Source: Cyclobacteriaceae bacterium (GTDB taxonomy: Bacteria > Bacteroidota > Bacteroidia > Cytophagales > Cyclobacteriaceae). From it: 53,110 bases of DNA. The DNA lies in contig JAHBUB010000024.1 in NCBI GenBank assembly GCA_019638285.1, positions 1 to 53,110 on the forward strand. The letters are read 5' to 3'. The stretch's first letter is position 1; every line of letters starts with the position of its first letter. Shown here one piece after another: positions 35,801 to 44,312 of this stretch. The translations under genes were made by a program, and so were the position numbers. The notes below the pieces were generated by a model, which saw only the letters and a program-made list of their open reading frames with translations, was not told the origin of the DNA and did not search any database.

Positions 35801-36145
35801 TGATCCAACCCAAACCACATTAGAGTTACCAGGGTCAAGGGTAACACATCCAATAGAATAGCTCCCCTGGCTGTCGAAGATAGGCTGATAGGAAGTTCCT
35901 GCGTTGATGGTTTTCCAAACACCTCCAGATGCAGTAGCAACATAATATTCATTGTAATTATTGGGATTCACAGCAAAATCTGCAATCCTTCCAGAGGTAA
36001 CAGAAGGTCCGATATTCCGAAACTTTAGCCCACTGAGAGAAACTTCTTCTTTCTTGTTTTCCACAGGATTTGTGGTTTGCCTGTTTCGTTGTGCCCAGGA
36101 TATTGAGCTCATTGTAATTAGTAGAAACAATATATTTTTTCGCAT
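32867..36145 (-). CDS. Exported VPS10/BNR-repeat beta-propeller protein (second)
   Basis: The 1092-residue protein starts at the Met of a signal peptide (MRKNILFLLITMSSISWAQ). The frame extends 16 codons further upstream, but that extension is polar and unlikely. At least ten Asp-box repeats are seen, e.g. KTINAGTSYQPI, KSEDAGASWKNM, KTTDGGKTWNQV and FKSDDYGNTWQVI. A C-terminal beta-domain follows (GINRITWDFRYPSSNPID), ending in a helical region. The layout mirrors the gene at 26716-29769, with the shared motif NRI/FxWDxxYP, so they are diverged paralogues. Exported; no catalytic assignment is justified. Downstream of the histidine kinase gene with a 77-base gap, same strand. Confidence 0.88.
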   Translation of the reverse strand: MRKNILFLLITMSSISWAQRNRQTTNPVENKKEEVSLSGLKFRNIGPSVTSGRIADFAVNPNNYNEYYVATASGGVWKTINAGTSYQPIFDSQGSYSIGCVTLDPGNSNVVWVGSGENNNQRSVAYGDGVYKSEDAGASWKNMGLKTSEHIGRIIVDPTNSNTVYVAALGPLWKEGGERGVYKTTDGGKTWNQVLKIDQYTGVNDIVMDPRDPNILYASAHQRMRSDYAYVSGGPGSGMYKTTNGGTQWDKVNNGLPTSDMGRIGLAISPADPEYIYAIVEAAKDEGFYRSTTQGAKWEKMSSHQTGGNYYNEVIADPKNKDRVYTMGYAISVSDDGGKNFRSIGEDAKHVDNHALWVNPANTNHMRNGCDGGIYETWDGAKTWQFKSNLPVTQFYKVEVDNTEPFYYVYGGTQDNFSLGGPSRTRSENGIVNDNWFVTQGGDGFESAIDPFNVNIVYAQSQHGGLTRYDKATGENMGIQPQPRKGEKEYRWNWDAPLQTSPHKSGRLYIAANKIFKSDDYGNTWQVISEDVTRNEDRNKLPIMGRVWGIDATGKNDGVAPYGTVSALSESPKNENLIVIGTDDGLVQITTDGGKIWKKTESFAGAPSMTYVYHILTSQHDENVIYTTLNNHKRGDFKPYIYKSTNKGQTWASITANLPERGSTYSIAEDHVDANLLFVGTEFGVHFSNDGGASWKPLKGGLPTIAVRDMAIQKRENDLVLATFGRGFYILDDYSPLRNINQTENKEGYVFPIKDSWMFVESTPLGIRGKGFQGESYFNTPNPQVGAVFTYYFRDDLKTNKEKRQEEESKLAKGGKDVNYPSYDRLKEEEGEDSPYLLFTVKNEKGDIIRKLKAPTKKGINRITWDFRYPSSNPIDISPKLNDNPFQSDDVGQLAAPGNYTLSMSKYVDGVLTEIIGGEKFIVKVLPGTTLPATDRPALVAWQRQAAELQRSIEGTSAILRDANQKVKYLKEAVFSVSEPNQSFAKEILDLENKLRSLQDKMFGDRVASQLDIDREPSINSRLSSAIYSGYGSTSEPTTTMKNQLQWAGEEYDTMNAALKQVIEKEIPAIEKKLEGAGAPYTPGRMPEWKKN

Positions 36146-36222
36146 GTTAAAAGTAGTTGAATGGACTATTGTGATGTACCTTCTGAATTGCATTCGTTTC
36201 AGATTTTTATTGAAGAATGAAT

Positions 36223-38115
36223 TTAAGAATTTTTTAGGATCTTTCGTTGAATATCCTTTTCGTTCTCTGATTCAATCCATTTTTTAGCTTCCAGGGTCGT
36301 GACAAATGTATTCAGGTCTACATCGTATAAGTCATCAAATCCTTTCTGTGCTACAGTTTTTTTGTTGACGTACTCTTCAGGTAGAATGAGGCCGACCCGG
36401 AGCAAGCCGGCACGTTTCAATTCCGCCCGGTGGTTGACCCGCCATGCATTAAGTTCAGCTTCATCTCTGTCCATTACCCGGGTAATATTTGATATCCAAT
36501 TTACTGTTTGATAATTTTTTATGAAATCAATGCTCGTTCGGAGCAACTCTGTAGTCTGTGCAAAGGTGCCTGTTTGTTTCCAATTGAGACCAATACAATT
36601 TAATGGAGCATTGTAGTATACGGTTGCGATCTCATTGTCTATCAATACCTGCTCTTCAAGGTTGTCATGCGCAGGAAAGGTCAATGTAAATTGAGTTCCC
36701 TGATGGAGAACGCTTTCCACCTCAATGCTCCCTTCCAATGCTTCTACCTGAAGTTTTACAAGAAATAGGCCCAGTCCTTTCCCTTCCGTATGAGCATGAA
36801 ATCGTTTGTAAAGGCCAAATAACTTGCTTCCATAAGCCTCCAGATCAATACCCAAACCATTGTCTTCTATGATGATTTTAACCACACCATGATGAGCATG
36901 CGATGAAATATGTAGGGTTGGTTTCCTTTCCAGTGATCTGTATTTTATGCCATTACTGATCAGATTATAAAGAATACTGTGGAGCATTGGTCGGACGGAG
37001 TAGATAGAGGGGTGTGCTTTAAAATCAAGTTGAAGGTCGATGTGATTTTCATCAATATCCTTCTTTAAAAGCTTAACAATATTATTGACTTCGTTTTCCA
37101 ACGATAATTTTTGTCTGATCCGTGTAATATCATTTCGTATATCAATGATGTTACTAAGATCTTTAATAGTGCCGTCCAAAGTGCTTACCGATTCTTTCAG
37201 GTGATTAAATATCTCTTGGTTATTTTTGTTTAAATTGGATTGATCAAGTAAGTGAAGCAGACCTGTGAGGCTGGCCACTGGACCGCGAAGATTATGGGAG
37301 ATAGTATATGAAAATTGTTGAAGCTCGTTGTTGTGTCGAATGAGTTCTACGTTAGTTTCGGTGAGTAAGTTGTTTTTATTGATAAGCTCGTTATTGAGGC
37401 TACGGTTTTCGATGGTGAGCCTTTCTCTTTGTTGTTCAATGCGTTCTGAGGCTTTCAATATCTCCTCTTGCCTTTCAGAGAGTTGATGAATTAATGATTT
37501 GTTCTCATTTTCAGATTTCTCAAAACTATTTTTAAGAAAATAGGTACTCCCCGTTAGCACAAAATAATTATAAACAAAAATGAAATTCATGAAGTAGTAG
37601 TTCGGAGCGGTAAACCCTAACTGATAATAACCCGCTTTAAAAAAGTAGTGTATAGGATCGTAAAATACTAGCGCAAGAAAGGATAAGAGAAGCCCAAATA
37701 AAATCTGCTTGCGTTCTTTTAATGAGAACAAAATGAAGGGTAAAATGGATGCGCAAAGGATAATGATCCTAAATTGAAAATATTCAAATTCTTCAAGTGA
37801 CTCCAGATGATCAAACTTATCCAAAATAGAAATAATGAGAGAGGGGAGGGTGACCAGGCTGATGAGCACGATTCTGCTCCAATTGATTTTTCCGAAATGA
37901 TTAAGAAGAGGAGGAATCAGAAACAAAAAGGAAACAACCAACGCCAATTGCGTGGATGCAATCCATTGAAAATATACATATGCCACAGAAAAAAGCAGGA
38001 ATACCAGCAAAGAAATAATGAAGCTAACCCTATTGCATATTTGGATATACCTTCTTTTAGTTAGATTGACTCCGAAATGGATGCCAATATCACTTATTGT
38101 ATGCCATGCTTTCAT
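36223..38115 (-). CDS. Membrane sensor histidine kinase with C-terminal SpoIIAA/STAS-like domain
   Basis: The 630-residue protein has six predicted membrane helices in residues ~25-190 and then a coiled coil (KSLIHQLSERQEEILKASER onward). The HisKA helix has the phospho-acceptor H274 in TISHNLRGPVASL. The ATPase domain has the N box (NLISNGIKY), G1 box (DNGLGID) and G2 box (GKGLGLFLV). About 120 extra C-terminal residues (from roughly ATVYYNAPLNCIGLNWKQTG) resemble small stand-alone SpoIIAA/STAS-like proteins of Bacteroidota. No response regulator gene is adjacent. Start set at the Met at 38115; 19 further codons upstream are open. The signal sensed is unknown. Confidence 0.86.
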   Translation of the reverse strand: MKAWHTISDIGIHFGVNLTKRRYIQICNRVSFIISLLVFLLFSVAYVYFQWIASTQLALVVSFLFLIPPLLNHFGKINWSRIVLISLVTLPSLIISILDKFDHLESLEEFEYFQFRIIILCASILPFILFSLKERKQILFGLLLSFLALVFYDPIHYFFKAGYYQLGFTAPNYYFMNFIFVYNYFVLTGSTYFLKNSFEKSENENKSLIHQLSERQEEILKASERIEQQRERLTIENRSLNNELINKNNLLTETNVELIRHNNELQQFSYTISHNLRGPVASLTGLLHLLDQSNLNKNNQEIFNHLKESVSTLDGTIKDLSNIIDIRNDITRIRQKLSLENEVNNIVKLLKKDIDENHIDLQLDFKAHPSIYSVRPMLHSILYNLISNGIKYRSLERKPTLHISSHAHHGVVKIIIEDNGLGIDLEAYGSKLFGLYKRFHAHTEGKGLGLFLVKLQVEALEGSIEVESVLHQGTQFTLTFPAHDNLEEQVLIDNEIATVYYNAPLNCIGLNWKQTGTFAQTTELLRTSIDFIKNYQTVNWISNITRVMDRDEAELNAWRVNHRAELKRAGLLRVGLILPEEYVNKKTVAQKGFDDLYDVDLNTFVTTLEAKKWIESENEKDIQRKILKNS

Positions 38116-38249
38116 GTGGAAAAGAAGCAATATAAGCAACTCGCTATTTTTAAACCCTAGTCCGCCCCTCAAAAATTGGTATCTTTAACCTCCCTTTATG
38201 AACTTGAATTGCTCATGCATAAACAATACTAAAAAATATAAAGTTGACA

Positions 38250-40298
38250 ATGGATAGAAAAATCCTTGAACGTGCATATGAATTGATGTGGACCGCCCGG
38301 CACATGGCCATTCTCTATGAGGAGAACAAAGAGGTATGCAGTAAATATGTTCATAGCACTTCCCGGGGGCATGAAGCCATTCAACTGGCTACCGGCCTCC
38401 AACTTAAAGCGTTCGATTTTGCATCCCTCTACTACCGGGATGAATCCGTTTTATTGGGAATGGGCCTGGAGCCTTATGAGTTGATGCTGCAACTTTTGGC
38501 CAAAAGAGATGATCCCTTTTCAGGTGGCAGAACCTATTATGGCCATCCAGCTCTAAAAAGAAAGGGCTTTCCTCTTATTCCTCACCAAAGTTCAGCCACA
38601 GGCATGCAGGCAATTCCTGCCACTGGTATGGCACATGGACTTTCCTACCTGGAATCTCAAGGATTATTAAAGGGTAAAAACAAAGGGATTGTTTTATGTT
38701 CACTGGGAGATGGATCGGTCACGGAGGGAGAAGTGGCCGAAGCCTTTCAAATGGCCGTTTTGAAAAAACTTCCAATATTATACCTGGTCCAGGATAACGA
38801 CTGGGGAATATCTGCAACCGGAAAAGAAATGCGCGCCATGGATGCGTATGAATATGCAGCTGGTTTTAAAGGTCTGGAGCGGATGAGGATAGATGGAGCT
38901 AGGTTTGAAGAAAGTTTTATGGGTATGGCGAAGGCCATTGACCATGTAAGAAAAAACAGAGCGCCTATGCTGGTGCATGCCAAATGCCCCTTACTTGGAC
39001 ATCATACTTCTGGGGTGCGAAAGGAATGGTACAGAGGAGACGACCTGGCAGAACATGAAAAGCAAGATCCGCTGCCCAGATTTGAAAGCTACTTATTGAA
39101 GATCAAGTTCACCAGGAAAAAATTGGATGAACTAAAGAAGAAGGCAATTGCCAAAGTAAATAGTGACTATAATAAAGCAATTGCCTCGCCTGATCCTATT
39201 CTGGAAGAGTTTGATACCCATGAATTTGCTCCTACGCCTGTCACGGAAGAAAAAGGCAACAGGAGTCCTAAGGGGGGTGAAAAGGTAGTGATGGTAGATG
39301 CTGCCCTTCATGCAGTAGACGAAATATTAAGAAAGCATCCTGAAGCACTGTTGTATGGTCAGGATGTAGGAGGAAAATTAGGAGGTGTTTTTAGAGAAGC
39401 TGCCACCCTTGCTCAAAAGTATGGTGACGAGCGGGTATTTAATACGCCCATTCAGGAAGCCTACATTGTAGGGTCAACGGCAGGGATGTCTGCAGTAGGC
39501 GCCAAGCCCATGGTAGAAATTCAATTTGCGGATTATATCTGGCCGGGTATCAACCAGCTGGTGGAAGAACTCTCCAAAAGTTGTTACATCACAAAAGGTA
39601 AATTTCCAATACAATCTTTGATAAGGGTACCCACAGGTGCCTATGGGGGGGGTGGCCCTTACCATTCGGGCAGTGTCGAGTCTGCCTTACTCACCATAAG
39701 GGGGATTAAAATTGTTTACCCCTCCAATGCCGCAGATATGAAAGGCCTTTTGAAAGCTTCCTTTTACGACCCCAACCCTGTGGTACTGCTGGAGCACAAG
39801 GGACTTTATTGGAGCAAAGTACCGGGAACATTGGATGCAAAAACGATCGAGCCGGATGAGGATTATATAATTCCTTTAGGCAAAGCCAATAGGGTACAAA
39901 TTGCAGATGATGAAAAAATTACTGTGGGCGAGTCAGCCGTAATTATTACCTATGGCATGGGGGTGTACTGGGCCAAAGAAGCAGCTAAGTCGTTTGAAGG
40001 CCGCGTAGAGATTCTGGACTTGCGCACACTCAATCCTGTGGACTGGGAAGCAATTGTGGATTCGGTAAAAATACATGGAAGGGCTTTTGTACTTACCGAA
40101 GAACCTTTGATGAATTCGTTTGCAGAGTCGCTAGCAGGAAGAATTTCCAAAGAGTGCTTCACTGCATTGGATGCACCGGTGTGGACATATGGAGCAGCTA
40201 ACTTACCCGCGGTACCGCTTAATGTAGATATGGAGAAGAGGATGCTGCCCAATGCCGAGAAGGTAAAGGTTGAGCTTAAAAAGTTGTTCGACTTTTGA
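38250..40298 (+). CDS. 2-oxoacid dehydrogenase E1, fused alpha and beta subunits
   Basis: The 682-residue thiamine-diphosphate enzyme joins an E1-alpha half and an E1-beta half in one chain. The alpha half has RGHEAIQLA, the ThDP motif from G153-D154-G155 (GDGSVTEGE) to the Asn in QDNDWGIS, and HHTSG. The beta half, from about residue 345, has GQDVGG, FNTPIQEA, EIQFADYIWP and RVPTGAYGGGGPYHSGS. It decarboxylates a 2-oxoacid and passes the acyl group to an E2 lipoyl protein. Similarity is closest in style to branched-chain/2-oxoisovalerate E1 of Bacteroidota, but pyruvate cannot be excluded. No E2 or E3 gene is nearby. Start ATG at 38250, two codons after an in-frame TTG. Confidence 0.92.
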   Translation: MDRKILERAYELMWTARHMAILYEENKEVCSKYVHSTSRGHEAIQLATGLQLKAFDFASLYYRDESVLLGMGLEPYELMLQLLAKRDDPFSGGRTYYGHPALKRKGFPLIPHQSSATGMQAIPATGMAHGLSYLESQGLLKGKNKGIVLCSLGDGSVTEGEVAEAFQMAVLKKLPILYLVQDNDWGISATGKEMRAMDAYEYAAGFKGLERMRIDGARFEESFMGMAKAIDHVRKNRAPMLVHAKCPLLGHHTSGVRKEWYRGDDLAEHEKQDPLPRFESYLLKIKFTRKKLDELKKKAIAKVNSDYNKAIASPDPILEEFDTHEFAPTPVTEEKGNRSPKGGEKVVMVDAALHAVDEILRKHPEALLYGQDVGGKLGGVFREAATLAQKYGDERVFNTPIQEAYIVGSTAGMSAVGAKPMVEIQFADYIWPGINQLVEELSKSCYITKGKFPIQSLIRVPTGAYGGGGPYHSGSVESALLTIRGIKIVYPSNAADMKGLLKASFYDPNPVVLLEHKGLYWSKVPGTLDAKTIEPDEDYIIPLGKANRVQIADDEKITVGESAVIITYGMGVYWAKEAAKSFEGRVEILDLRTLNPVDWEAIVDSVKIHGRAFVLTEEPLMNSFAESLAGRISKECFTALDAPVWTYGAANLPAVPLNVDMEKRMLPNAEKVKVELKKLFDF

Positions 40299-40313
40299 CT
40301 CCGTCCCCAGATG

Positions 40314-42791
40314 CTAGAAGGGATACCCGATTCCAATATTATAAATAACAGGTTCTCTCCCAACGCCAAATGGCCTGAAGAATTTCATTTCATCCAGTAC
40401 GAAACGCTCGCCCTCTTTCCGAGAGGGATCAATGACCTTCATTCCCACATCGAACCGGAGCACAAGGAACGAGAAGTCAAATCGCAAACCAAATCCGGTA
40501 CCCACTGCAAGCTCTTTGTAGAAATTATCAAATTGAAACTTGGTGCTGCCCGTCCAGGAAGCTTGACTGGGTTCACTGGAGCCAGAGGTCAGTTGATTTT
40601 CATCAAATGACCACACATTGCCCCAGTCTACAAACACAGCTCCGTCTACAAATCCAAATAATTTTTTGCGAAGCTCAACACTTCCTTCCAAAAGAATTTC
40701 CCCAGGTTTCTCAAAGCTATAATCAAACAATCCGTTTTGTTTGGGATTGCCACTAAGGAGCGGGGGTGCTGAACCTACACCGAGTCTTCTTGGGCGCCAG
40801 GCACGCACACTGTTACTTCCCCCGGCAAAGAAATATTTTTCGTAAGGAAGCACACGTTCTTTAGAATACGACCAGCCAACCCCTGTATTGATGCGGTAGG
40901 CCAACACAGAATTGCTGTTTAGGATTCTGTTTTTTCTATAGTCTACATTGAGGCGCAAGAACCTAAAAAGTTGCAGGTTTTCTTTTTCTATTATTTTCGG
41001 AGTGTAGATTTTAAGGAATGTACCTCCACTCTCAGCCTGTACGCGTAAAAACTTTGAGTTGCTGCTGGTGTTTCCATAATTCTCTGGATTCCAGGTCATG
41101 GAAAAAATCATACTACTGACAAATGAAGGATTAAAAGCCAGCCTGATGTTATTGCCCTGTGTGGCACTGAGATTATTGAGCAAGGCCCGAAAGCTACTGT
41201 CGAGCTTGGATTGTATAATATTAAGATTGGCCAACGTAAAGGAATATTGGGTGACACGTTTATTTTCCCAGGAGTAGGTGTACGAGAAGGTAGTGGTCTC
41301 TCGTTCATACTCCGGTCGCTTGGAGCGGGCAAATCCACCGAGTAGTTTTGTTTTTGGATTTAGTTTACCAATTCTTTCCTGTGCTGCCTTACTTAACGGA
41401 ATTAAAAATTGTGGAAAGGTAATGGTGGCGTTAATACCCGCTTCAATGCTCTTGTAGAAATTCTCTCTATCGGTAGCGGAGGCGACTCCTTCAAATCCTG
41501 CCCGCCCGTTAAGTTCAAAAATTTCCATTCCACCGAAAAGATTTCGTTTTAAAAAACTCATGTTGTAATAAGGGCCTGGATACCCTTGTGTAACGGTAAG
41601 CCCTGCTTCATTGGACCATGAGTATTTGTTAAGTGAACTGGAGTACATGTTGGCGATGAACTTACCGCCAGATGTGTCATAATTAATATTTACAAACTTA
41701 AACATGCCCAGGTTGGCCAGCTGGCGTTGTGTGTTGATCGTGGCGGTACGACTATAAAGACTGTCTTGATGAAAGAATATACGCTGACTTAGAATCCTTT
41801 TACTGTATTCATTGTGATAGTATTGATAGGTTATATCACGGTAGGGAACGATTTTCCTTTTTGTGTTGATGCTGGGTGCTTGGGTGTTGGCATCAGTGAT
41901 AAAAATAATGGAGTCGATTCGAAATTGTTTGTGAGCAGATAAGCCTGTAGGATTGTAGATATTAAGGCGCAACGCAATTTTGTGATAGCCATCGTAAGTT
42001 GTGTCAATATCGTATTCCACATAATCGCGACCAAAAGCAAAGTACCCATTGTCCTTCAGGAGGTTGTCAATTCTTTCTCGCTCCAGATTAAGTGTGTTCT
42101 GGTTGAACTGGGCTCCTTTTTTAATGAGACTGAGGTTTATGTTCTTTTCGAAAAGGGTTTCAATTTTTTGATCTTCGATAGCATGAGAAATGGAATCGTA
42201 GAAATAAGGCGCCTTGGGATCAAGGTGGTAGTTAATGGATACTTTTTTCCCACCCTCTGTTTTTTCTATGTGGACGGTGGCTTCGAAATAACCACGGGTA
42301 AATAAATAATCAGTTAACTTCTCAGCGGAAAGAGCGACAGTAGAAGAATCATAAACCGCAGCCTTTTCTCCCCACTGCATAAACATATTGCCATTTTCAA
42401 TTTTCCCATTCAACACATCCATCTTGCGTTGTTTTCTGTATTGCAAGGAGGACCTTTTCTTCTCGTTTTTGCTTTTGGCAATTCTGCGATTGTACCTTGT
42501 CTCTACTTTTTCTTTTTTGGCTACAAATTTATCGGGGTTGTATCGGTTCTTCCCTGTGGCATACATCCACACCAGCGAGTTGATAGGGAGCCCCAGAAGC
42601 CTTCTATTGGTTTTTTGAATATAAAGGTCGTTGAGGCCTTCTTTTTTAAATCCTTTTGGGGTAATCGTTTTTTGTTTGTAGAGGAGTTTTTCGCCCGGTG
42701 CAAGGTAACGGGTACCCAAACACCCGGAAAATAGAATGGATAACAGGCCGGCCGTTAAAAAATATCTAAATTTCCCCTTCAAAAGCAGCAT
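40314..42791 (-). CDS. BamA/TamA-family outer-membrane beta-barrel lipoprotein
   Basis: The 825-residue protein starts with a lipoprotein signal (LTAGLLSILFSGC, Cys at residue 24), then GTRYLAPGEKLLYK, typical of Bacteroidota surface-antigen/TamA-like proteins. POTRA-like modules occupy residues ~40-370. The C-terminal half is a 16-strand-type barrel rich in alternating aromatics; a loop motif (FFAGGSNSVRAWRPRRLG) corresponds to the conserved RxRG-type L6 segment, and the chain ends in Phe. The family inserts or exports outer-membrane proteins. A lipid anchor on a BamA-like protein differs from the proteobacterial form. Start at 42791 directly abuts the divergent methyltransferase start. It converges on the E1 gene with 15 bases between stops. 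Confidence 0.9.
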   Translation of the reverse strand: MLLLKGKFRYFLTAGLLSILFSGCLGTRYLAPGEKLLYKQKTITPKGFKKEGLNDLYIQKTNRRLLGLPINSLVWMYATGKNRYNPDKFVAKKEKVETRYNRRIAKSKNEKKRSSLQYRKQRKMDVLNGKIENGNMFMQWGEKAAVYDSSTVALSAEKLTDYLFTRGYFEATVHIEKTEGGKKVSINYHLDPKAPYFYDSISHAIEDQKIETLFEKNINLSLIKKGAQFNQNTLNLERERIDNLLKDNGYFAFGRDYVEYDIDTTYDGYHKIALRLNIYNPTGLSAHKQFRIDSIIFITDANTQAPSINTKRKIVPYRDITYQYYHNEYSKRILSQRIFFHQDSLYSRTATINTQRQLANLGMFKFVNINYDTSGGKFIANMYSSSLNKYSWSNEAGLTVTQGYPGPYYNMSFLKRNLFGGMEIFELNGRAGFEGVASATDRENFYKSIEAGINATITFPQFLIPLSKAAQERIGKLNPKTKLLGGFARSKRPEYERETTTFSYTYSWENKRVTQYSFTLANLNIIQSKLDSSFRALLNNLSATQGNNIRLAFNPSFVSSMIFSMTWNPENYGNTSSNSKFLRVQAESGGTFLKIYTPKIIEKENLQLFRFLRLNVDYRKNRILNSNSVLAYRINTGVGWSYSKERVLPYEKYFFAGGSNSVRAWRPRRLGVGSAPPLLSGNPKQNGLFDYSFEKPGEILLEGSVELRKKLFGFVDGAVFVDWGNVWSFDENQLTSGSSEPSQASWTGSTKFQFDNFYKELAVGTGFGLRFDFSFLVLRFDVGMKVIDPSRKEGERFVLDEMKFFRPFGVGREPVIYNIGIGYPF

Positions 42792-43538
42792 ATGATTAGT
42801 AAGAGCCAGATCAAATTCATCAAATCCTTGCAATTAAAGAAATACCGTATAGAGGAGCAATGTTTTGTGGTGGATGGGGAGAAAGGAGTGGGGGAAGTGA
42901 TGAAGTCGGATTTCAAAATTGAGATGTTACTGGTTACTGAATCTTTCCGGGAAAGACATGAGCAATTACTGGATACTGTGGATGGCAACATATGGGTAGT
43001 TTCTGAAAAACAGTTGGCACACTTGAGTTCTTTTCAAACCAACGAAAGTGCCCTTGCAGTAGTCAGGCAAAAACCAAACCAGGTACCCACGTTGGGGCAG
43101 AATGAATTCATTTTGGTGCTGGACGACATCAGGGATCCCGGAAATTTGGGTACCATGATTAGAACTGCGGATTGGTATGGCATTAGAAAAATAGTGGCTT
43201 CACAACACACCGCTGATTGCTATAACCCCAAAGTAATCAATTCCACCATGGGTTCTTTTACACGGGTTCATTTCGCCTATGCCGACTTACTCACCCTGAT
43301 CCCCAAATGGGATACTTCGGTGTACGGAACTTTCATGGTGGGCGAAGATGTGCATACCCAATCCTTCGATAAAAGGGGCGTGATTGTAATTGGAAATGAG
43401 GCAAAAGGAATCTCTTCGGAAATCGAATCGTTGGTAACCCATAAGATCACGATACCTGGGGTAGCCGGTGCCGAGTCACTCAATGCTGCTGTGGCCGCAG
43501 GGATTGTGATGGACAACTGGAGCCGTTTAAAAAAATGA
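42792..43538 (+). CDS. TrmH/SpoU-family RNA 2'-O-methyltransferase
   Basis: The 248-residue enzyme has an N-terminal substrate-binding domain (SQIKFIKSLQLKKYRIEEQ, as in RlmB-type proteins) and a SPOUT knot domain. Motif 1 is DDIRDPGNLGTMIRTADW with the catalytic Arg, motif 2 is VIVIGNEAKGIS and motif 3 is IPGVAGAESLNAAVAAGIV. It methylates ribose in rRNA or tRNA using S-adenosylmethionine. The exact target (for example the RlmB site of 23S rRNA) cannot be fixed from sequence. Its ATG shares CATATG with the divergent BamA-like gene, so no intergenic DNA separates them. The 3' end overlaps the convergent transporter gene by 12 bases. Confidence 0.93.
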   Translation: MISKSQIKFIKSLQLKKYRIEEQCFVVDGEKGVGEVMKSDFKIEMLLVTESFRERHEQLLDTVDGNIWVVSEKQLAHLSSFQTNESALAVVRQKPNQVPTLGQNEFILVLDDIRDPGNLGTMIRTADWYGIRKIVASQHTADCYNPKVINSTMGSFTRVHFAYADLLTLIPKWDTSVYGTFMVGEDVHTQSFDKRGVIVIGNEAKGISSEIESLVTHKITIPGVAGAESLNAAVAAGIVMDNWSRLKK

Positions 43539-44312
43539 TTGACTGTCATCACTGGCCTCATCGGAAATGCGTTGGGCATGTTCTCTTCCCAGGTATTTGT
43601 CGATAGTGTAGTGACCCGCGTAAATTAAGGGGGTAAGGGCAATCGCCACTATAAATTTGTAGATATAATTGGTAACCCCAATGGCTATAATTTGTGAGGT
43701 AGTAAATATTCCGGTGAATGCAATGAACAACACCACGAAGCTGTCCACTAATTGTGATACAACGGTAGACCCTGTTGCCCTTAGCCAAAGTTTTTTATGC
43801 CCGGTAATCCTTCTCAATTTTTGAAATACATACACATCTACAAGTTGCCCTAACAAAAATGCAGTAAGTGAGCCAATAATAATGCGTTGTCCCTGTCCAA
43901 ATATTTTATAGAAGGCAAAATTGATATTGAAGAAGTGCCCCTCGGCATCCATGCTATTGGCATCCAACCACCAGGCAGCTGGTGGTAGTTTCATTGTTAG
44001 AAAAATAACAACAAATGAATAAGCAATGAAGCTGGCTGTTAGATAGCTTATCTTTTTCACACCAGGCTTGCCAAAGTATTCGTTGATCAGATCGGAGGTG
44101 ACAAATACAATGGGCCAAATAATAACGCCTGCTGTTAAGTTAAAATCCATGGTAAATCCAAGGATATCCAAATGGGCAGGAGATAGTCCAATTGTCCTCT
44201 CAAAAGAAAATATTTTGACACCAATCATTTCCGCAATAATCGCGTTGGTAAGAAAAATGCCGCAAAGGATAATGAAAAGATTGTTCTTCTTGCGGGTTAG
44301 TTCGGGACTCAT
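43527..44312 (-). CDS. Queuosine precursor transporter (YhhQ/VUT family)
   Basis: The 261-residue inner-membrane protein has about six hydrophobic segments. The family's motifs are FTMDFNLTAGVIIWPIVFVTSDLINEYFG near residues 50-80 and later TAFLLGQLVDVYVFQKL and STVVSQLVDSFVVLFIAF. YhhQ-type proteins import queuosine precursors (preQ0/preQ1) for tRNA modification. The ATG overlaps the TGA of the RNase Z gene upstream (ATGA), so the two RNA-metabolism genes are coupled. The substrate is assigned by family only. Confidence 0.9.
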   Translation of the reverse strand: MSPELTRKKNNLFIILCGIFLTNAIIAEMIGVKIFSFERTIGLSPAHLDILGFTMDFNLTAGVIIWPIVFVTSDLINEYFGKPGVKKISYLTASFIAYSFVVIFLTMKLPPAAWWLDANSMDAEGHFFNINFAFYKIFGQGQRIIIGSLTAFLLGQLVDVYVFQKLRRITGHKKLWLRATGSTVVSQLVDSFVVLFIAFTGIFTTSQIIAIGVTNYIYKFIVAIALTPLIYAGHYTIDKYLGREHAQRISDEASDDSQSFF

